Assembly (NCBI GenBank): GCA_017475785.1
Contig: JAFVEX010000105.1
Span: 1 to 22,947 of the forward strand
Reading direction: 5' to 3'
Length of the DNA stretch: 22,947 nt
Source: Eubacterium sp.
GTDB taxonomy: Bacteria > Bacillota_A > Clostridia > Lachnospirales > Lachnospiraceae
Positions 1 to 8,506 of the stretch are shown piece by piece. The notes beneath the pieces were generated by a model. The model searched no databases. It saw only the letters and a program-made list of their open reading frames with translations, and had not been told where the DNA came from. Numbering within the stretch: position 1 is the first letter of the stretch; each line of letters begins with the position of its first letter. A program made the translations under genes and the position numbers.

Positions 1-1785
1 AAACGGATAAATGTAATAGTGGGTGGGACACTCTGCAGAATTATAGTATTCTCCGTCCGCACTCTGCTGCTCAAGCGAGAGTGTTCCGAGCGGCGTCGCC
101 GGATAAAGCTTTCCGAGGCTGCAGCCGTTGAGATCGATCTTCAGCGCTTCTACAAGTGCCTTCCGCTCATTCTCATTCAGCTTCATTCCGCCATCCTGCT
201 GAGTCTGATCCGCTGACCCTGCGCCGTCCGGGGAGGTGATCCAGTCCTCTGCGCTGATGTGATCAAACATCTCTGCCGTCAGATGGTTGACCGGATAAAT
301 CTGTTCCCTGTAGGCGCGGTTTTCTGTCAGGATCTGCATGGTTTCCCGCAGCGTACTAAGCGAGACGTTGTACGAGCGATAGCGCTTCTGCCCGTTTTTC
401 AGCTGGATGACAGCACTGATGCCGGCATTAGAAGCGGCAGTCCCGTTCTCATGTGCCTCTGCGTTCGCGACGCCTTCCTGCAGAAGGGGATAGACAGCCG
501 CTGTATCTGTTGTCGTCATTTCTTCCAGCAGCTTCATAAATCTGTCCGGCTCTCTGTAGTAAAAATAATCCGTATAGCCGCACTGATCCGCCAGCGTCCA
601 CTCCTGGCTCAGAATTCCGACTGACTCGATTGACTGCTCCTTTGGCAGATAACTGTCATATCCAAACGGATCAAACAGAAGCAGCACCAGGATCAGGACA
701 GTTCCCGCCACAGCCACAGCAGATGATCTCCAGCGCCGCAGGATATTTTTCAGATCAACGCTCTGAACTGCTTCCATCAGCGCGCAGGCCGCGAGGACGC
801 CTGCCACGGCTCCGCAGACAAACCAGAATCTGGGCCGTGAGTACCCGATGCTCTGAAAGAGCAATCCAAAGACCATTCCGGACGGGATTGCGACAGCGAC
901 CTTAATAACCGCTTCCAGAACGGGGTGGACATACGCGTTTCCGGCTGCCTCGGAAGGCCTGCGCCTGTAGCAGACAAGACCCGCCGCTGTACAGCCTGCC
1001 GCGAATACAGCGAGCATCAGCAGTCCGGCCACGCCAATCCGCCCCTGGTCCAGATGCAGCAGCCAAATGCCTGCAGGTGAAGAGTACAGTCCGGCGCTCT
1101 CCTGCCCTCTGTCCAGATATGTCTCAAATGCCCACGGCATCAGAAGCGAATAAATGAACACTGCAAGCGGGCCATAAACCACGAACATCACAGAAAGCAG
1201 ACCGCCGATCAGCACGCGGCCAGAGATCACCACCGCAAGCACACACAGCGCGTATGCCGCCAGAAACAGCAGGATATTGTCCGCAAAGCCGCGCAAAAGC
1301 ACATGGATTGTTTCAGCCGTGACGACACCGTGCACCGAGCCGATCCCGAAAAACGCGATCAGCGCGCAGACCAGATACGGAACCAGCACGATCAGCACGC
1401 CATCCGCAAACGGAATCCAGTACAGCTGTGATCTGCGTAAAGAAAGGCTGTGATAAAAGTCGACCTTCTGCCTGGAGCAGAGCCAGGCGTAACCTGTCAG
1501 CGCAGCTACAAAAGCTCCTGCGAGAAGAACGCCTGTGTCAATGCGGTTCTCTATCGAAAAGAACCCCTGCGCGACAGCGATTTTATTCTGCAGGACCAGC
1601 GCCGCTCTTCCGGCCGCGCTGGCATATTCCGACGGCTCAATATAATTATAGGTAGCATTCTGCAGCCGGATCAGATACCGGACAGGAATCAGCAGCAGCT
1701 CGACGATCGTCAGGAGAAGCATCAGCCACCCTCTCTGCCGCAGGTCAAACAGCATCATTTTATGAAATGAGCGCTTTGAGATCAT
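1..1785 (-). CDS. ABC transporter permease, large membrane subunit (partial, C-terminus beyond left edge)
   Basis: The frame stays open to the left edge, giving 595 codons of an incomplete protein. It starts at ATG 1785-1783 behind a strong GGAGGT, overlapping the ATPase gene by 26 bp, so the two are probably translationally coupled. About residues 18-38 form a hydrophobic helix. A VDFYHSLSLRR segment, the kind of cytoplasmic loop seen in ABC-2 type permeases, follows near residue 110, then several more helices up to about residue 390 (ending VLILVLLLFDPFGYDSY). After that comes a long hydrophilic, probably extracellular, domain. The mix of ABC-2 helices plus a large soluble tail behind a YtrA regulator and ATPase resembles the permeases carrying a DUF6449-type region in Clostridia; that family name is from memory. 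The substrate is unknown; a cell-envelope or antimicrobial stress role is inferred from the YtrA context. Confidence 0.85.
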   Translation of the reverse strand, partial: MISKRSFHKMMLFDLRQRGWLMLLLTIVELLLIPVRYLIRLQNATYNYIEPSEYASAAGRAALVLQNKIAVAQGFFSIENRIDTGVLLAGAFVAALTGYAWLCSRQKVDFYHSLSLRRSQLYWIPFADGVLIVLVPYLVCALIAFFGIGSVHGVVTAETIHVLLRGFADNILLFLAAYALCVLAVVISGRVLIGGLLSVMFVVYGPLAVFIYSLLMPWAFETYLDRGQESAGLYSSPAGIWLLHLDQGRIGVAGLLMLAVFAAGCTAAGLVCYRRRPSEAAGNAYVHPVLEAVIKVAVAIPSGMVFGLLFQSIGYSRPRFWFVCGAVAGVLAACALMEAVQSVDLKNILRRWRSSAVAVAGTVLILVLLLFDPFGYDSYLPKEQSIESVGILSQEWTLADQCGYTDYFYYREPDRFMKLLEEMTTTDTAAVYPLLQEGVANAEAHENGTAASNAGISAVIQLKNGQKRYRSYNVSLSTLRETMQILTENRAYREQIYPVNHLTAEMFDHISAEDWITSPDGAGSADQTQQDGGMKLNENERKALVEALKIDLNGCSLGKLYPATPLGTLSLEQQSADGEYYNSAECPTHYYIYPF

Positions 1786-2662
1786 ACCCCGCCACCTCCG
1801 TTTCAAAGATAAAGAGTTCTTCCAGTGTCAGCGGCAAAGCCTCCATAAAGAGAGGATCCGCCGCAGCGACGCGCTCCAGCACCTCCGTGCGCGTTCCGCG
1901 CGCGATAATCGTAATCATAGACCCGCGCCTGTCACAGTGCATTACCTGAAGCTCCTTAAGCAGCTGTGCCTCCCGGTGCTCATCTCTGATCACGCACTGC
2001 ACCTTCTGCGCGTGGAATTTCAGTTCCTCAAGACTTTCTGTCAGCAGAATTCCTCCCTGGTGCAGCAGTCCGATATGGTCGCACAGATCCTCCAGCTCCC
2101 GGAGATTATGTGATGCGATTACCGGTGTAAAGCTGCGGTCAAGAAGCTCCGTGGCAAAAATACTCTTGACAGCCTGCCGCATGACCGGGTCAAGCCCGTC
2201 AAATGTCTCGTCGCACAGCAGGTACTGCGTGCCGGCCGAGATCCCCAGCAATACTGCGACCTGCTTCTGCATGCCCTTGGAAAACGTGCTGATCTTCCTG
2301 TTCTTATCAAGTCCCGCCTTCTCCAGCAGCGTCAGATACCGCTTTCTGGAAAACTTCGGGTAGATTACTTCATACGCCTGCGCCATGGCCAGCGGCGTCG
2401 CATTCTGGAAGAAGTAACTGTTATCCGAGAGAAAACAGATCTGCTCCTTCACTGCCGGGTTCTCATAAACCGGTGATCCGTCGACAAGAATCTCACCGGC
2501 GTCAGGCCGGTAGACCCCGGAAAGCATCCGCAGGATCGTGCTTTTACCAGACCCGTTAGTTCCCAGCAGGCCGAAAATCTCACCTTCTTTAATGGAAAGA
2601 CTGACATTCCGAACTGCCTGAATGTCACCAAAACGCTTGGAAACGCCTTTCAGTTCAATCAT
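1760..2662 (-). CDS. ABC transporter ATP-binding protein
   Basis: 300-residue ATPase subunit that would power the neighbouring permease from the cytoplasmic face. Walker A is GTNGSGKST at residues 34-42; the signature is a divergent FSKGMQKQ instead of LSGGQ, as in many YtrB/drug-type exporters; Walker B is LLCDETFDGLD with the catalytic Glu, and the switch His is in ASHN. The last 90 or so residues are a C-terminal domain beyond the nucleotide-binding core. The start at ATG 2662 (MIELKGVSKRF) has GGGAGGT seven bases upstream and overlaps the regulator's stop by 8 bp; a longer frame begins at 2689 but lies inside the regulator gene and has no better site. Likely regulated by the YtrA protein just upstream. 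Confidence 0.93.
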   Translation of the reverse strand: MIELKGVSKRFGDIQAVRNVSLSIKEGEIFGLLGTNGSGKSTILRMLSGVYRPDAGEILVDGSPVYENPAVKEQICFLSDNSYFFQNATPLAMAQAYEVIYPKFSRKRYLTLLEKAGLDKNRKISTFSKGMQKQVAVLLGISAGTQYLLCDETFDGLDPVMRQAVKSIFATELLDRSFTPVIASHNLRELEDLCDHIGLLHQGGILLTESLEELKFHAQKVQCVIRDEHREAQLLKELQVMHCDRRGSMITIIARGTRTEVLERVAAADPLFMEALPLTLEELFIFETEVAGYDLKALIS

Positions 2663-3053
2663 GCTCCGTACCTCCCTTGCTATCCTCATCCTTCAGGCCA
2701 AACACCTGGTTCATCACGTCCCTGCATTTCTCAGAGGTGATGCCCAGCTCCCGCCCGTCCGCCAGAAAAACCCGCAGCTGCTCCAGCCACTCCTGTTCCT
2801 TCTTCGCGAAAAGCGCGTGGCTGTCTGCGACAAAATTACCCTTGCCCCGGACAGAATAAATATATCCTTCCGACTCCAGCACCGCATACGCCCGCTGGAT
2901 CGTATTCGGATTAATCGACAGCTCCGCCGCCATCTGACGCACAGATGGCATCTGCGTGTCCGGCTCAAGTATCTGTTTTAGAATCAGGAACACGAATTTC
3001 TCTACGATCTGCTCATATATCTGCCACGCGTCCCTGTAGTCAATCTGGATCAC
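2655..3053 (-). CDS. GntR-family regulator, YtrA subfamily
   Basis: 132-residue DNA-binding protein. The start is a GTG at 3053 (protein begins with the family-typical IQIDYRDAWQIYEQI) with AGGAG six bases upstream; a TTG 39 bp earlier would add residues not typical of the family. The winged helix-turn-helix covers about residues 10-75 (PSVRQMAAELSINPNTIQRAY then the wing YSVRGKGNF). The short C-terminal part is helical and lacks the large effector domain of FadR or HutC types, which is diagnostic of YtrA regulators. Known YtrA proteins repress an adjacent ABC transporter operon and respond to cell-wall antibiotics; here the same arrangement is seen, with an operator in the promoter, so autorepression is the likely mode. 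Confidence 0.93.
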   Translation of the reverse strand: MIQIDYRDAWQIYEQIVEKFVFLILKQILEPDTQMPSVRQMAAELSINPNTIQRAYAVLESEGYIYSVRGKGNFVADSHALFAKKEQEWLEQLRVFLADGRELGITSEKCRDVMNQVFGLKDEDSKGGTEHD

Positions 3054-3115
3054 GTGAAACTCCTTTCCGTGCGCACCTGGGAACCCTTTCAAAGTAACTG
3101 TTCCAATCGTTATAG

Positions 3116-3138
3116 GTGTACTATAGCACTTAGTACAC
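3116..3138. promoter_or_regulatory. Perfect inverted-repeat operator, probable YtrA binding site
   Basis: GTGTACTA, a 7-bp spacer, then TAGTACAC: eight perfect base pairs in each arm. It resembles the GTGTA-N-TACAC operators described for YtrA-type regulators. It covers the -10 box and the 3' part of the -35/-10 spacer of the regulator's promoter, so binding should block RNA polymerase. Confidence 0.85.
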
Positions 3139-3148
3139 TCACTGTCAA
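3120..3148 (-). promoter_or_regulatory. Sigma-A promoter of the gntR-ABC operon
   Basis: On the minus strand TTGACA (3148-3143), 17 bp, then TATAGT (3125-3120). This is a near-consensus promoter about 65 bp upstream of the GTG start of the regulator. Confidence 0.85.
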
Positions 3149-3160
3149 GTAGGTGTGGAT

Positions 3161-3182
3161 CACAACCTGCCAGCAGGTTGTG
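3161..3182. repeat. Perfect 22-bp palindrome
   Basis: CACAACCTGC, CA, GCAGGTTGTG: ten perfect pairs around a 2-bp centre, lying between the metalloprotease terminator and the -35 box of the gntR promoter. There is no T-run after it on either strand in the right orientation. It could be a dimeric-protein operator, or a second stem after the terminator. Function is unknown. Confidence 0.6.
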
Positions 3183-3185
3183 AAG

Positions 3186-3214
3186 AAAAAAAGGGACGGT
3201 TCTAGCGAACCGTC
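3186..3214 (-). terminator. Rho-independent terminator of the metalloprotease gene
   Basis: Minus strand: GACGGTTC, loop GCTA, GAACCGTC, then CCTTTTTTTC. The 8-bp stem is perfect, and the stop codon TAG (3204-3202) lies in its loop and descending arm, so the last codons form the ascending arm. Confidence 0.88.
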
Positions 3215-5739
3215 ACCCGTATCCTCTTTGACGCGCCGCACTGGGCGTACACGTAAATATAGCACGTTCCTTTTTTCTTCGCCCGGATCACGCCTTTCTT
3301 GCTGACCGTGGCGATCTTCTTGTCTGTTGACTCATAACAGACGCCTCTGTGCCGGGACACTTTCCTGCCGCCAATTGCTCTGGAGGTTCCGGACAGGCTG
3401 AATTTCTTTCCTGCCTTAAGTGAGACTGCGCCGTTTTTTGCCTTTGTTGTCACTTTCGTGTCGTTGGCGCAGGTTCCGCCTTTTGTCACGATATGGATCA
3501 TGACAGAGCGGGAAAGCTGGCGGTTCCGCGCGTCAAAGGCGATCACTACAAACTTGTAATACGTGCCTTTTTTCAGTTTTTTCCCGCCGATTGTTTTAAC
3601 TGTATAAGCTGTCTTTGTGGTGGTCTTCAGCTTCTTCGCGGTATAAGCAGTGCCGCACCGGTTCCCGTAGATCACGTACTTTGCGGCGCCTGGTATTTTC
3701 TTCCAGTTCAGGCGGATGGACGTCTTTGTCTGGCTTTTTGACTGCAGAAGGAGTCCGGCATATTTCTCCGCGCCGGATGACGGCAGAACGGACGGGATTG
3801 TTTTCGTGGATTTTGCAGTGGTGCTTGTGCCACTCTGACTGCTGACCCCAGACGTCCCACTCTGGCTTCCGCTTTCCTGACTGCCCTCCTTCGCCTCCTG
3901 TGTATTATCTGAACTGCCGGTTCTGCTGATTTTTTCTGTCTTGACAGCCCCGCATGCAGTGCAGGTATATGTTCTGATACCGTCTGCATTTGCAGTAGCC
4001 TTCGTCGTAATGACGCCGGCATCCCAGGTGTGGCTGGCCTTCTCTATATGGGCGTGATTCCGGCTGCAGACCCGCTGGTGCTGCGTGGCGCTCAGTTTCT
4101 TCCATTTGCCATACAGATGACTGAGATTCACATGCATGGTTGACGCGTTGTTGTCCGTGAACTGGATTTTGATGTCCGAGCTTGTCCGCGCGGAGCGGAG
4201 GTTTGCCGAATCGTCCGTCCCGTACAGCGGCAAGTTCAGTTCCGCTCCGACTGAAGACGCATATTTAGACGACCACACCGCGGCATCATAGAACGGACTC
4301 TTCAGATCCGGCTCATTACCGGTCCAGGTCACGCCACTTTCGCCCGTTTCCGGGTACAGGGGCATAACTGCCGGCCTGTGATTGCCGTCATTAACTGAAT
4401 TATTCTCCAGATACTGGTTGAGCACAGCCTCATCGATGTGCCACAGAATCAGTCCTCCTTTGGGGCTGTTTTCACTGACCTTGACAGATGCATAGAGACG
4501 CTGATCCCACTTGTTATCCTGTCTGTTTTCCACCAGATAGTACTCGGAATCTCTTCCCGTACTGATTTTCAGTGCCTGATACCCGCTTCCAGAATCATAG
4601 TCCTGTGCCGTCACGCCGTTTGATCCGCAGGAAATCTCTGCCGGCTCAACCCATCCGAGCGCAACACGGGACCAAATGTCCATGGATGTCGGAATATAGC
4701 CGCCGGAACTGGTTCTGCCCCAGCTGCCATTCGCCATCACGCTCAGATACCCGACATCATAAGCCGTCCAGTTCTGATCGGATGAAAGATCAGATTTGTC
4801 ATAGCTCTCGGTATCATAGAGATCCGGAAGTCCCAGATAATGGCCCAGTTCATGCACAGGAATACCAATCAATTCCTGACTGTTTTTATTTAAGTGCTCT
4901 GCGATTACAACATAATCATTTAACTCCGCTCCGTCAGGAGACGGAGCTTCTGTGGTCAGATGGTAGTCTGTTTTTATTTCGTCAAAAGACCAGGAATGCG
5001 ACCATATATAATTCTCGCTGCCATTCGTTAAATACTTATCTGCAGCTGCTTCATATCCCGCAAATACGAAGCAAAGTGCCAGTTCACCAGTTTCTCTCTC
5101 TATTTTCCCATCATGATCAGAGTCATACGCCGAAAAATCAATATAGGGATCTGCCGCCTCAATCGCGGCCGCGAGTGTATTTCTGAGAGAATTCACCTCC
5201 CCAGAAGCCACCAGACCGCTCCAGCACTCATGCGCGAGATCCAGTGAGACATGAATGATCCCGTCATTTACTGTGTCACTGACATTTGTCGTATTTCCGC
5301 TTCCGTCATTATACGCGCTTGTCTCCGCCGCAGGTTCAAAAGTAAATCTGCCAAAGGACATATCCCTGTAATAGGCCTGCAGGGATTCATTTCCCGCAAA
5401 GATCGTGTCATACCAGTTATAAGAATCATCATATTGGATATTGTTAAAACCGACGACTATGACAGCCAGCGGAATATTTTTGTCAGTCCGCCCAATTGAT
5501 TTTACTTTTTTTCTGCCGGCGGCAGATGGCCTGCCTGCCGGAATGTCGTCCAGTGTGACAAGATCCCCGGCGTGTGACGGGCAGAAGCCCGCGTCCTCTG
5601 CGTACCCGGATCCCGGCATGGCCGGTACCGCGTACACCTCATGCGCAGAGAATTTCAGGCCAAAAACAAGAATCAAAAGGAGGCCAGACAACATGAGCCT
5701 GACCATCCCTCCTGTTTTATCTGAAATTGTCTGCTTCAT
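3202..5739 (-). CDS. Secreted M6-family zinc metalloprotease with FnIII and Ig-like C-terminal domains
   Basis: 845-residue exported peptidase. The start is ATG 5739 with GGGGTGA upstream; the open frame extends 24 codons further but without a site. A basic stretch and hydrophobic helix at about residues 13-29 are the signal peptide. The M6 catalytic domain (about 90-540) carries HELGHYLGLPD at 296-306, with H296, E297, H300 and D306 fitting the HExxHxxGxxD zinc motif, and a following Met at 335 in a likely Met-turn. DSDHDGKIERE at 206-216 resembles a calcium loop. Next come a YTCTACG two-cysteine module (about 565-606), a Ser/Thr/Gly linker (607-650), an FnIII-like domain (about 660-752) and a terminal Big_2-like domain (about 765-845). 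No sortase motif is seen. It is probably an extracellular protease; the substrate is unknown. It forms a single-gene unit. Confidence 0.93.
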   Translation of the reverse strand: MKQTISDKTGGMVRLMLSGLLLILVFGLKFSAHEVYAVPAMPGSGYAEDAGFCPSHAGDLVTLDDIPAGRPSAAGRKKVKSIGRTDKNIPLAVIVVGFNNIQYDDSYNWYDTIFAGNESLQAYYRDMSFGRFTFEPAAETSAYNDGSGNTTNVSDTVNDGIIHVSLDLAHECWSGLVASGEVNSLRNTLAAAIEAADPYIDFSAYDSDHDGKIERETGELALCFVFAGYEAAADKYLTNGSENYIWSHSWSFDEIKTDYHLTTEAPSPDGAELNDYVVIAEHLNKNSQELIGIPVHELGHYLGLPDLYDTESYDKSDLSSDQNWTAYDVGYLSVMANGSWGRTSSGGYIPTSMDIWSRVALGWVEPAEISCGSNGVTAQDYDSGSGYQALKISTGRDSEYYLVENRQDNKWDQRLYASVKVSENSPKGGLILWHIDEAVLNQYLENNSVNDGNHRPAVMPLYPETGESGVTWTGNEPDLKSPFYDAAVWSSKYASSVGAELNLPLYGTDDSANLRSARTSSDIKIQFTDNNASTMHVNLSHLYGKWKKLSATQHQRVCSRNHAHIEKASHTWDAGVITTKATANADGIRTYTCTACGAVKTEKISRTGSSDNTQEAKEGSQESGSQSGTSGVSSQSGTSTTAKSTKTIPSVLPSSGAEKYAGLLLQSKSQTKTSIRLNWKKIPGAAKYVIYGNRCGTAYTAKKLKTTTKTAYTVKTIGGKKLKKGTYYKFVVIAFDARNRQLSRSVMIHIVTKGGTCANDTKVTTKAKNGAVSLKAGKKFSLSGTSRAIGGRKVSRHRGVCYESTDKKIATVSKKGVIRAKKKGTCYIYVYAQCGASKRIRVTVR

Positions 5740-5810
5740 TCCCGATTCACCCCGATTGTGATTCTCCGTTTTCAGACGCACGCAGACAGGCGGGACAGGA
5801 TATACCTGCA

Positions 5811-5890
5811 CCCGGCTTCATCTGTCTGTCCGCACGCGCGCAAGCCTGTACCCGGCTTCATCCGTCTGTCCGCACGCGCGCAAGCCTGCG
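5811..5890. repeat. Two tandem 40-bp repeats in the metalloprotease leader
   Basis: Copies at 5811-5850 and 5851-5890 differ at only a few positions (5823 against 5863, and the last two bases). The unit is CCCGGCTTCATC followed by GTCTGTCCGCACGCGCG and CAAGCCTG. They lie between promoter and start codon of the metalloprotease gene, so they are transcribed but untranslated. Confidence 0.9.
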
Positions 5891-5918
5891 CGGGTTCTGG
5901 ACCTTCGGCGCCGTCATT

Positions 5919-5947
5919 ATCATATCGAGATAAATGCAAACTGTCAA
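5919..5947 (-). promoter_or_regulatory. Sigma-A promoter of the metalloprotease gene
   Basis: Minus strand TTGACA (5947-5942), 17 bp, TATGAT (5924-5919). The -35 box overlaps the cysN stop codon. The resulting leader is about 170 nt and holds the 40-bp repeats. No terminator separates cysN from it, so read-through from the sulfate operon is possible. Confidence 0.82.
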
Positions 5948-7590
5948 ATCACCCATCCGTCGGCGCCGGTGTGTACCTGCAGCTCACTTTGGGCAATCAG
6001 TTCCCTGGCTGTCTCTTCCACATCTCCGGCGGAGGCCTCGGCATGGATCTCAATGTATTGCGGGATTCCTGCTGTGTACTTCAGGGAAGGTGCCTCTTCG
6101 CCGAGCAGCAGAAGTACCACAAGGCCTGCCTCATAGAGGTGCTTCAGAACCGCGGCAGCATCTTCACCCGGTACCGGCTGATAGAGGTAGGTGTGGCGTC
6201 CCGCCGAGGCCAGCCTGCTCTCTATGCGCTCCGCGAATCTTCTGCCGCTTCCGCTCTTGCCGGGCCGGAATTCCGCGATGAGAGGTTCCTGGCCGAACAG
6301 CGCGCGGCGGAATGTACCTGTCACGCTTCCGTCCGCTGAAAGGCCGCCGGCTGCATTTAGGGAGGTCACAACGCCGCACGCGGCAGTGTGGTTCGAGATC
6401 CGGTCAATCAGGATCAGCTCACCCATCGTTCTGTGCCTGGCGAAGGTATCAACCGGCACGGCGTCTGTGAGGGAGAGCCTGCAGATTCCAATATCATTTT
6501 TCCGGATTGCCTTTGCAGGCTTCTTTTCGCCGGTATTGATATCGATCCGGCTTACAAGCTCCGTAATAATTCCGGGAACCTTGCGCGTTCCGATCCTGAC
6601 CAGCACATTTTTGCCGGTATACAGCGGTTCATCGTCCATCCAGAGCAGTTCCGCCTCAATCGAACCCGATACGTTCAGATTTGCCGCCCGCATCAGCACA
6701 GACCCGCGCGACACATCGATCTCCCGGTCCAGCCGGATGGTCACCGCCTGCCCCTTCACTGCCCGGCGGCACACCGCAAAGCCATTCAGGATTTCCACCA
6801 CGCGGGCTTCCCCGCTGCCCGGCAGGATCCGCACTGTGTCGCCGACTGTGACCGCGCCGCTCTCTATCTGTCCCTGAAATCCCCGGAATCCGAGGTGTGG
6901 CCGGCAGACACGCTGGACCGGCATGTAGAATCCTTCCTCAGAAGATCCGTCTTCCACGTCGGCTTCCTCCAGATATTGCAGGAGTGACGGCCCCGTATAC
7001 CACGGCATCCTGTCTGACCGGACCGTGATATTGTCGCCCTCCGTGGCGGACACGGGTATAATTTCCACATCGCGCAGACCGATTTTCTCCTGGAGATCCT
7101 CAATTTTCTGTACAATTTCCCGGAAGCGGGTGAAATCATACTCTGTCAGATCCATCTTGTTGACAGCAAAACAAAAGTGCCGTATTCCCATCATGGCACA
7201 GATTCTGGCATGTCTGAGTGTCTGCGCCAGAACGCCTGCGCGGGCGTCGACCAGAATCACGGCAAGATCCGCAAAGGAGGCGCCCACTGCCATGTTGCGC
7301 GTGTACTCCTCGTGGCCTGGTGTGTCTGCCACAATGAAGCTTCTCCTGTCAGTCGTAAAATACCGGTACGCGACATCTATGGTGATTCCCTGCTCCCGCT
7401 CCGCCATCAAGCCGTCCAGCAGCAGCGAGTAGTCGATCGCCCCCTCCCGGCTTCCGACACGGGAATCGAGCTCCAGCGCGCGTTCCTGATCCGTATAGAC
7501 AAGCTTGGCATCATACAGAAGATGGCCGATAAGCGTTGATTTTCCGTCGTCCACGCTGCCGCATGTAATAAATTTCAGCAATCCGCTCAT
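5944..7590 (-). CDS. cysN: Sulfate adenylyltransferase subunit 1 (GTPase) with degenerate C-terminal APS-kinase-like domain
   Basis: 548 residues. CysN hydrolyses GTP to drive CysD's formation of APS from ATP and sulfate. Motifs: G1 GSVDDGKST at 11-19, G3 DTPGH at 89-93, G4 NKMD at 144-147, G5 SAT at 181-183; EF-Tu-like beta-barrel domains run to about 410 (ending SNHTAACGVV). Typical stand-alone CysN is about 475 residues. The extra tail, about 425-548, resembles an APS kinase fold, but its would-be P-loop reads GKSGSGRR at 444-451 where GLSGSGKST is expected, and the DGD and the usual substrate motifs are missing. It is therefore probably non-catalytic. The start ATG 7590 lies one base after the cysD stop, with AAGGAT upstream. 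Last gene of the sulfate operon. Confidence 0.93.
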   Translation of the reverse strand: MSGLLKFITCGSVDDGKSTLIGHLLYDAKLVYTDQERALELDSRVGSREGAIDYSLLLDGLMAEREQGITIDVAYRYFTTDRRSFIVADTPGHEEYTRNMAVGASFADLAVILVDARAGVLAQTLRHARICAMMGIRHFCFAVNKMDLTEYDFTRFREIVQKIEDLQEKIGLRDVEIIPVSATEGDNITVRSDRMPWYTGPSLLQYLEEADVEDGSSEEGFYMPVQRVCRPHLGFRGFQGQIESGAVTVGDTVRILPGSGEARVVEILNGFAVCRRAVKGQAVTIRLDREIDVSRGSVLMRAANLNVSGSIEAELLWMDDEPLYTGKNVLVRIGTRKVPGIITELVSRIDINTGEKKPAKAIRKNDIGICRLSLTDAVPVDTFARHRTMGELILIDRISNHTAACGVVTSLNAAGGLSADGSVTGTFRRALFGQEPLIAEFRPGKSGSGRRFAERIESRLASAGRHTYLYQPVPGEDAAAVLKHLYEAGLVVLLLLGEEAPSLKYTAGIPQYIEIHAEASAGDVEETARELIAQSELQVHTGADGWVI

Positions 7591-7591
7591 T

Positions 7592-8491
7592 TTAGAAATA
7601 TCCTTCCCGCTTTCTTCGCTCCATACTCCCGGTCTCTTCATAGTCGATCACGCGTGTCGTCCGCTCGCTGTCCACGGCGCCCAGTGTCTCCTGGATAATT
7701 GCCTCCAGCGTGTTTGCTTTTGAGAACGTGCCGCCCGTCAGCGGGTAGCACCCCAGTGTGCGGAACCGCACGGATTTCTTCTCGACCTGCTCCCCTGGAC
7801 GCAGCTTCAGGCGGTCGTCATCCACCAGGATGATGTTGCCGTCACGCACGATCACAGGCCGCTCTGCCGCGAAATACAATGAGACAATATCAATTTTCTC
7901 CCGCGCGATGTACTCCCAGATATCTGTCTCTGTCCAGTTTGACAGTGGAAAAACGCGGATACTCTCGCCCTTACGGATCTGCGTGTTGTACAGCTTCCAC
8001 ATCTCGGGGCGCTGGTTTTTCGGATCCCAGGCATGTGCCGCGTTGCGGAAAGAAAAAATACGCTCCTTCGCGCGGGATTTTTCCTCGTCACGCCTTCCGC
8101 CGCCAAATGCGGCAGTAAAGCCGTACTGCGTCAGTGCCTGCTTCAGCGCCTGCGTTTTCATGATATCTGTGTACGCGCTGCCGTGTTCAAACGGATTGAT
8201 GCCTGCCTTCAGCCCCTCCTTATTGGTGTAAACCAAAAGATCCAGCCCGTATTTTTTTGCCGTCTCGTCCCGGAACCGGATCATCTCCCGGAATTTCCAC
8301 GTCGTATCAATGTGCAGAAACGGAAACGGCGGCTTTTCCGGGTAAAACGCTTTTCTGGCCAGATGCAGCATCACAGAGCTGTCTTTTCCGATCGAGTAGA
8401 GCATGACCGGCTTTTCACATTCCGCTGCTACCTCGCGGATAATATAAATCGCCTCTGCCTCCAGTTTATCCAAATGTGATAATGTTTCCAT
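7592..8491 (-). CDS. cysD: Sulfate adenylyltransferase subunit 2
   Basis: 299 residues, the usual length of CysD. It is the catalytic ATP-sulfurylase subunit that adenylates sulfate to APS as a heterodimer with CysN. The PP-loop is SIGKDSSV at 33-40, followed by the family hallmark [11 protein letters not shown] and the conserved [14 protein letters not shown] segment and later the [11 protein letters not shown] segment. The start ATG 8491 has GGAG five bases upstream. It follows the ferredoxin-like gene by 15 bp and is almost contiguous with cysN, consistent with co-translation of the complex. Confidence 0.96.
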   Translation of the reverse strand: METLSHLDKLEAEAIYIIREVAAECEKPVMLYSIGKDSSVMLHLARKAFYPEKPPFPFLHIDTTWKFREMIRFRDETAKKYGLDLLVYTNKEGLKAGINPFEHGSAYTDIMKTQALKQALTQYGFTAAFGGGRRDEEKSRAKERIFSFRNAAHAWDPKNQRPEMWKLYNTQIRKGESIRVFPLSNWTETDIWEYIAREKIDIVSLYFAAERPVIVRDGNIILVDDDRLKLRPGEQVEKKSVRFRTLGCYPLTGGTFSKANTLEAIIQETLGAVDSERTTRVIDYEETGSMERRKREGYF

Positions 8492-8506
8492 GCTGACTCC
8501 AGTTCC

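Noticed and set aside
3054..3092. TTG start giving a 145-residue GntR protein
   Set aside because: The GTG at 3053 has a much better ribosome binding site and the family-typical start; the extra residues are not typical.
5811..5890. CRISPR array
   Set aside because: Only two units directly abutting each other, with no spacers or cas genes.
5758..6339. Plus-strand frame spanning the 40-bp repeats giving a repeated peptide
   Set aside because: The repeat peptide results from the DNA duplication; the frame then runs antisense to cysN and has no supporting signals.
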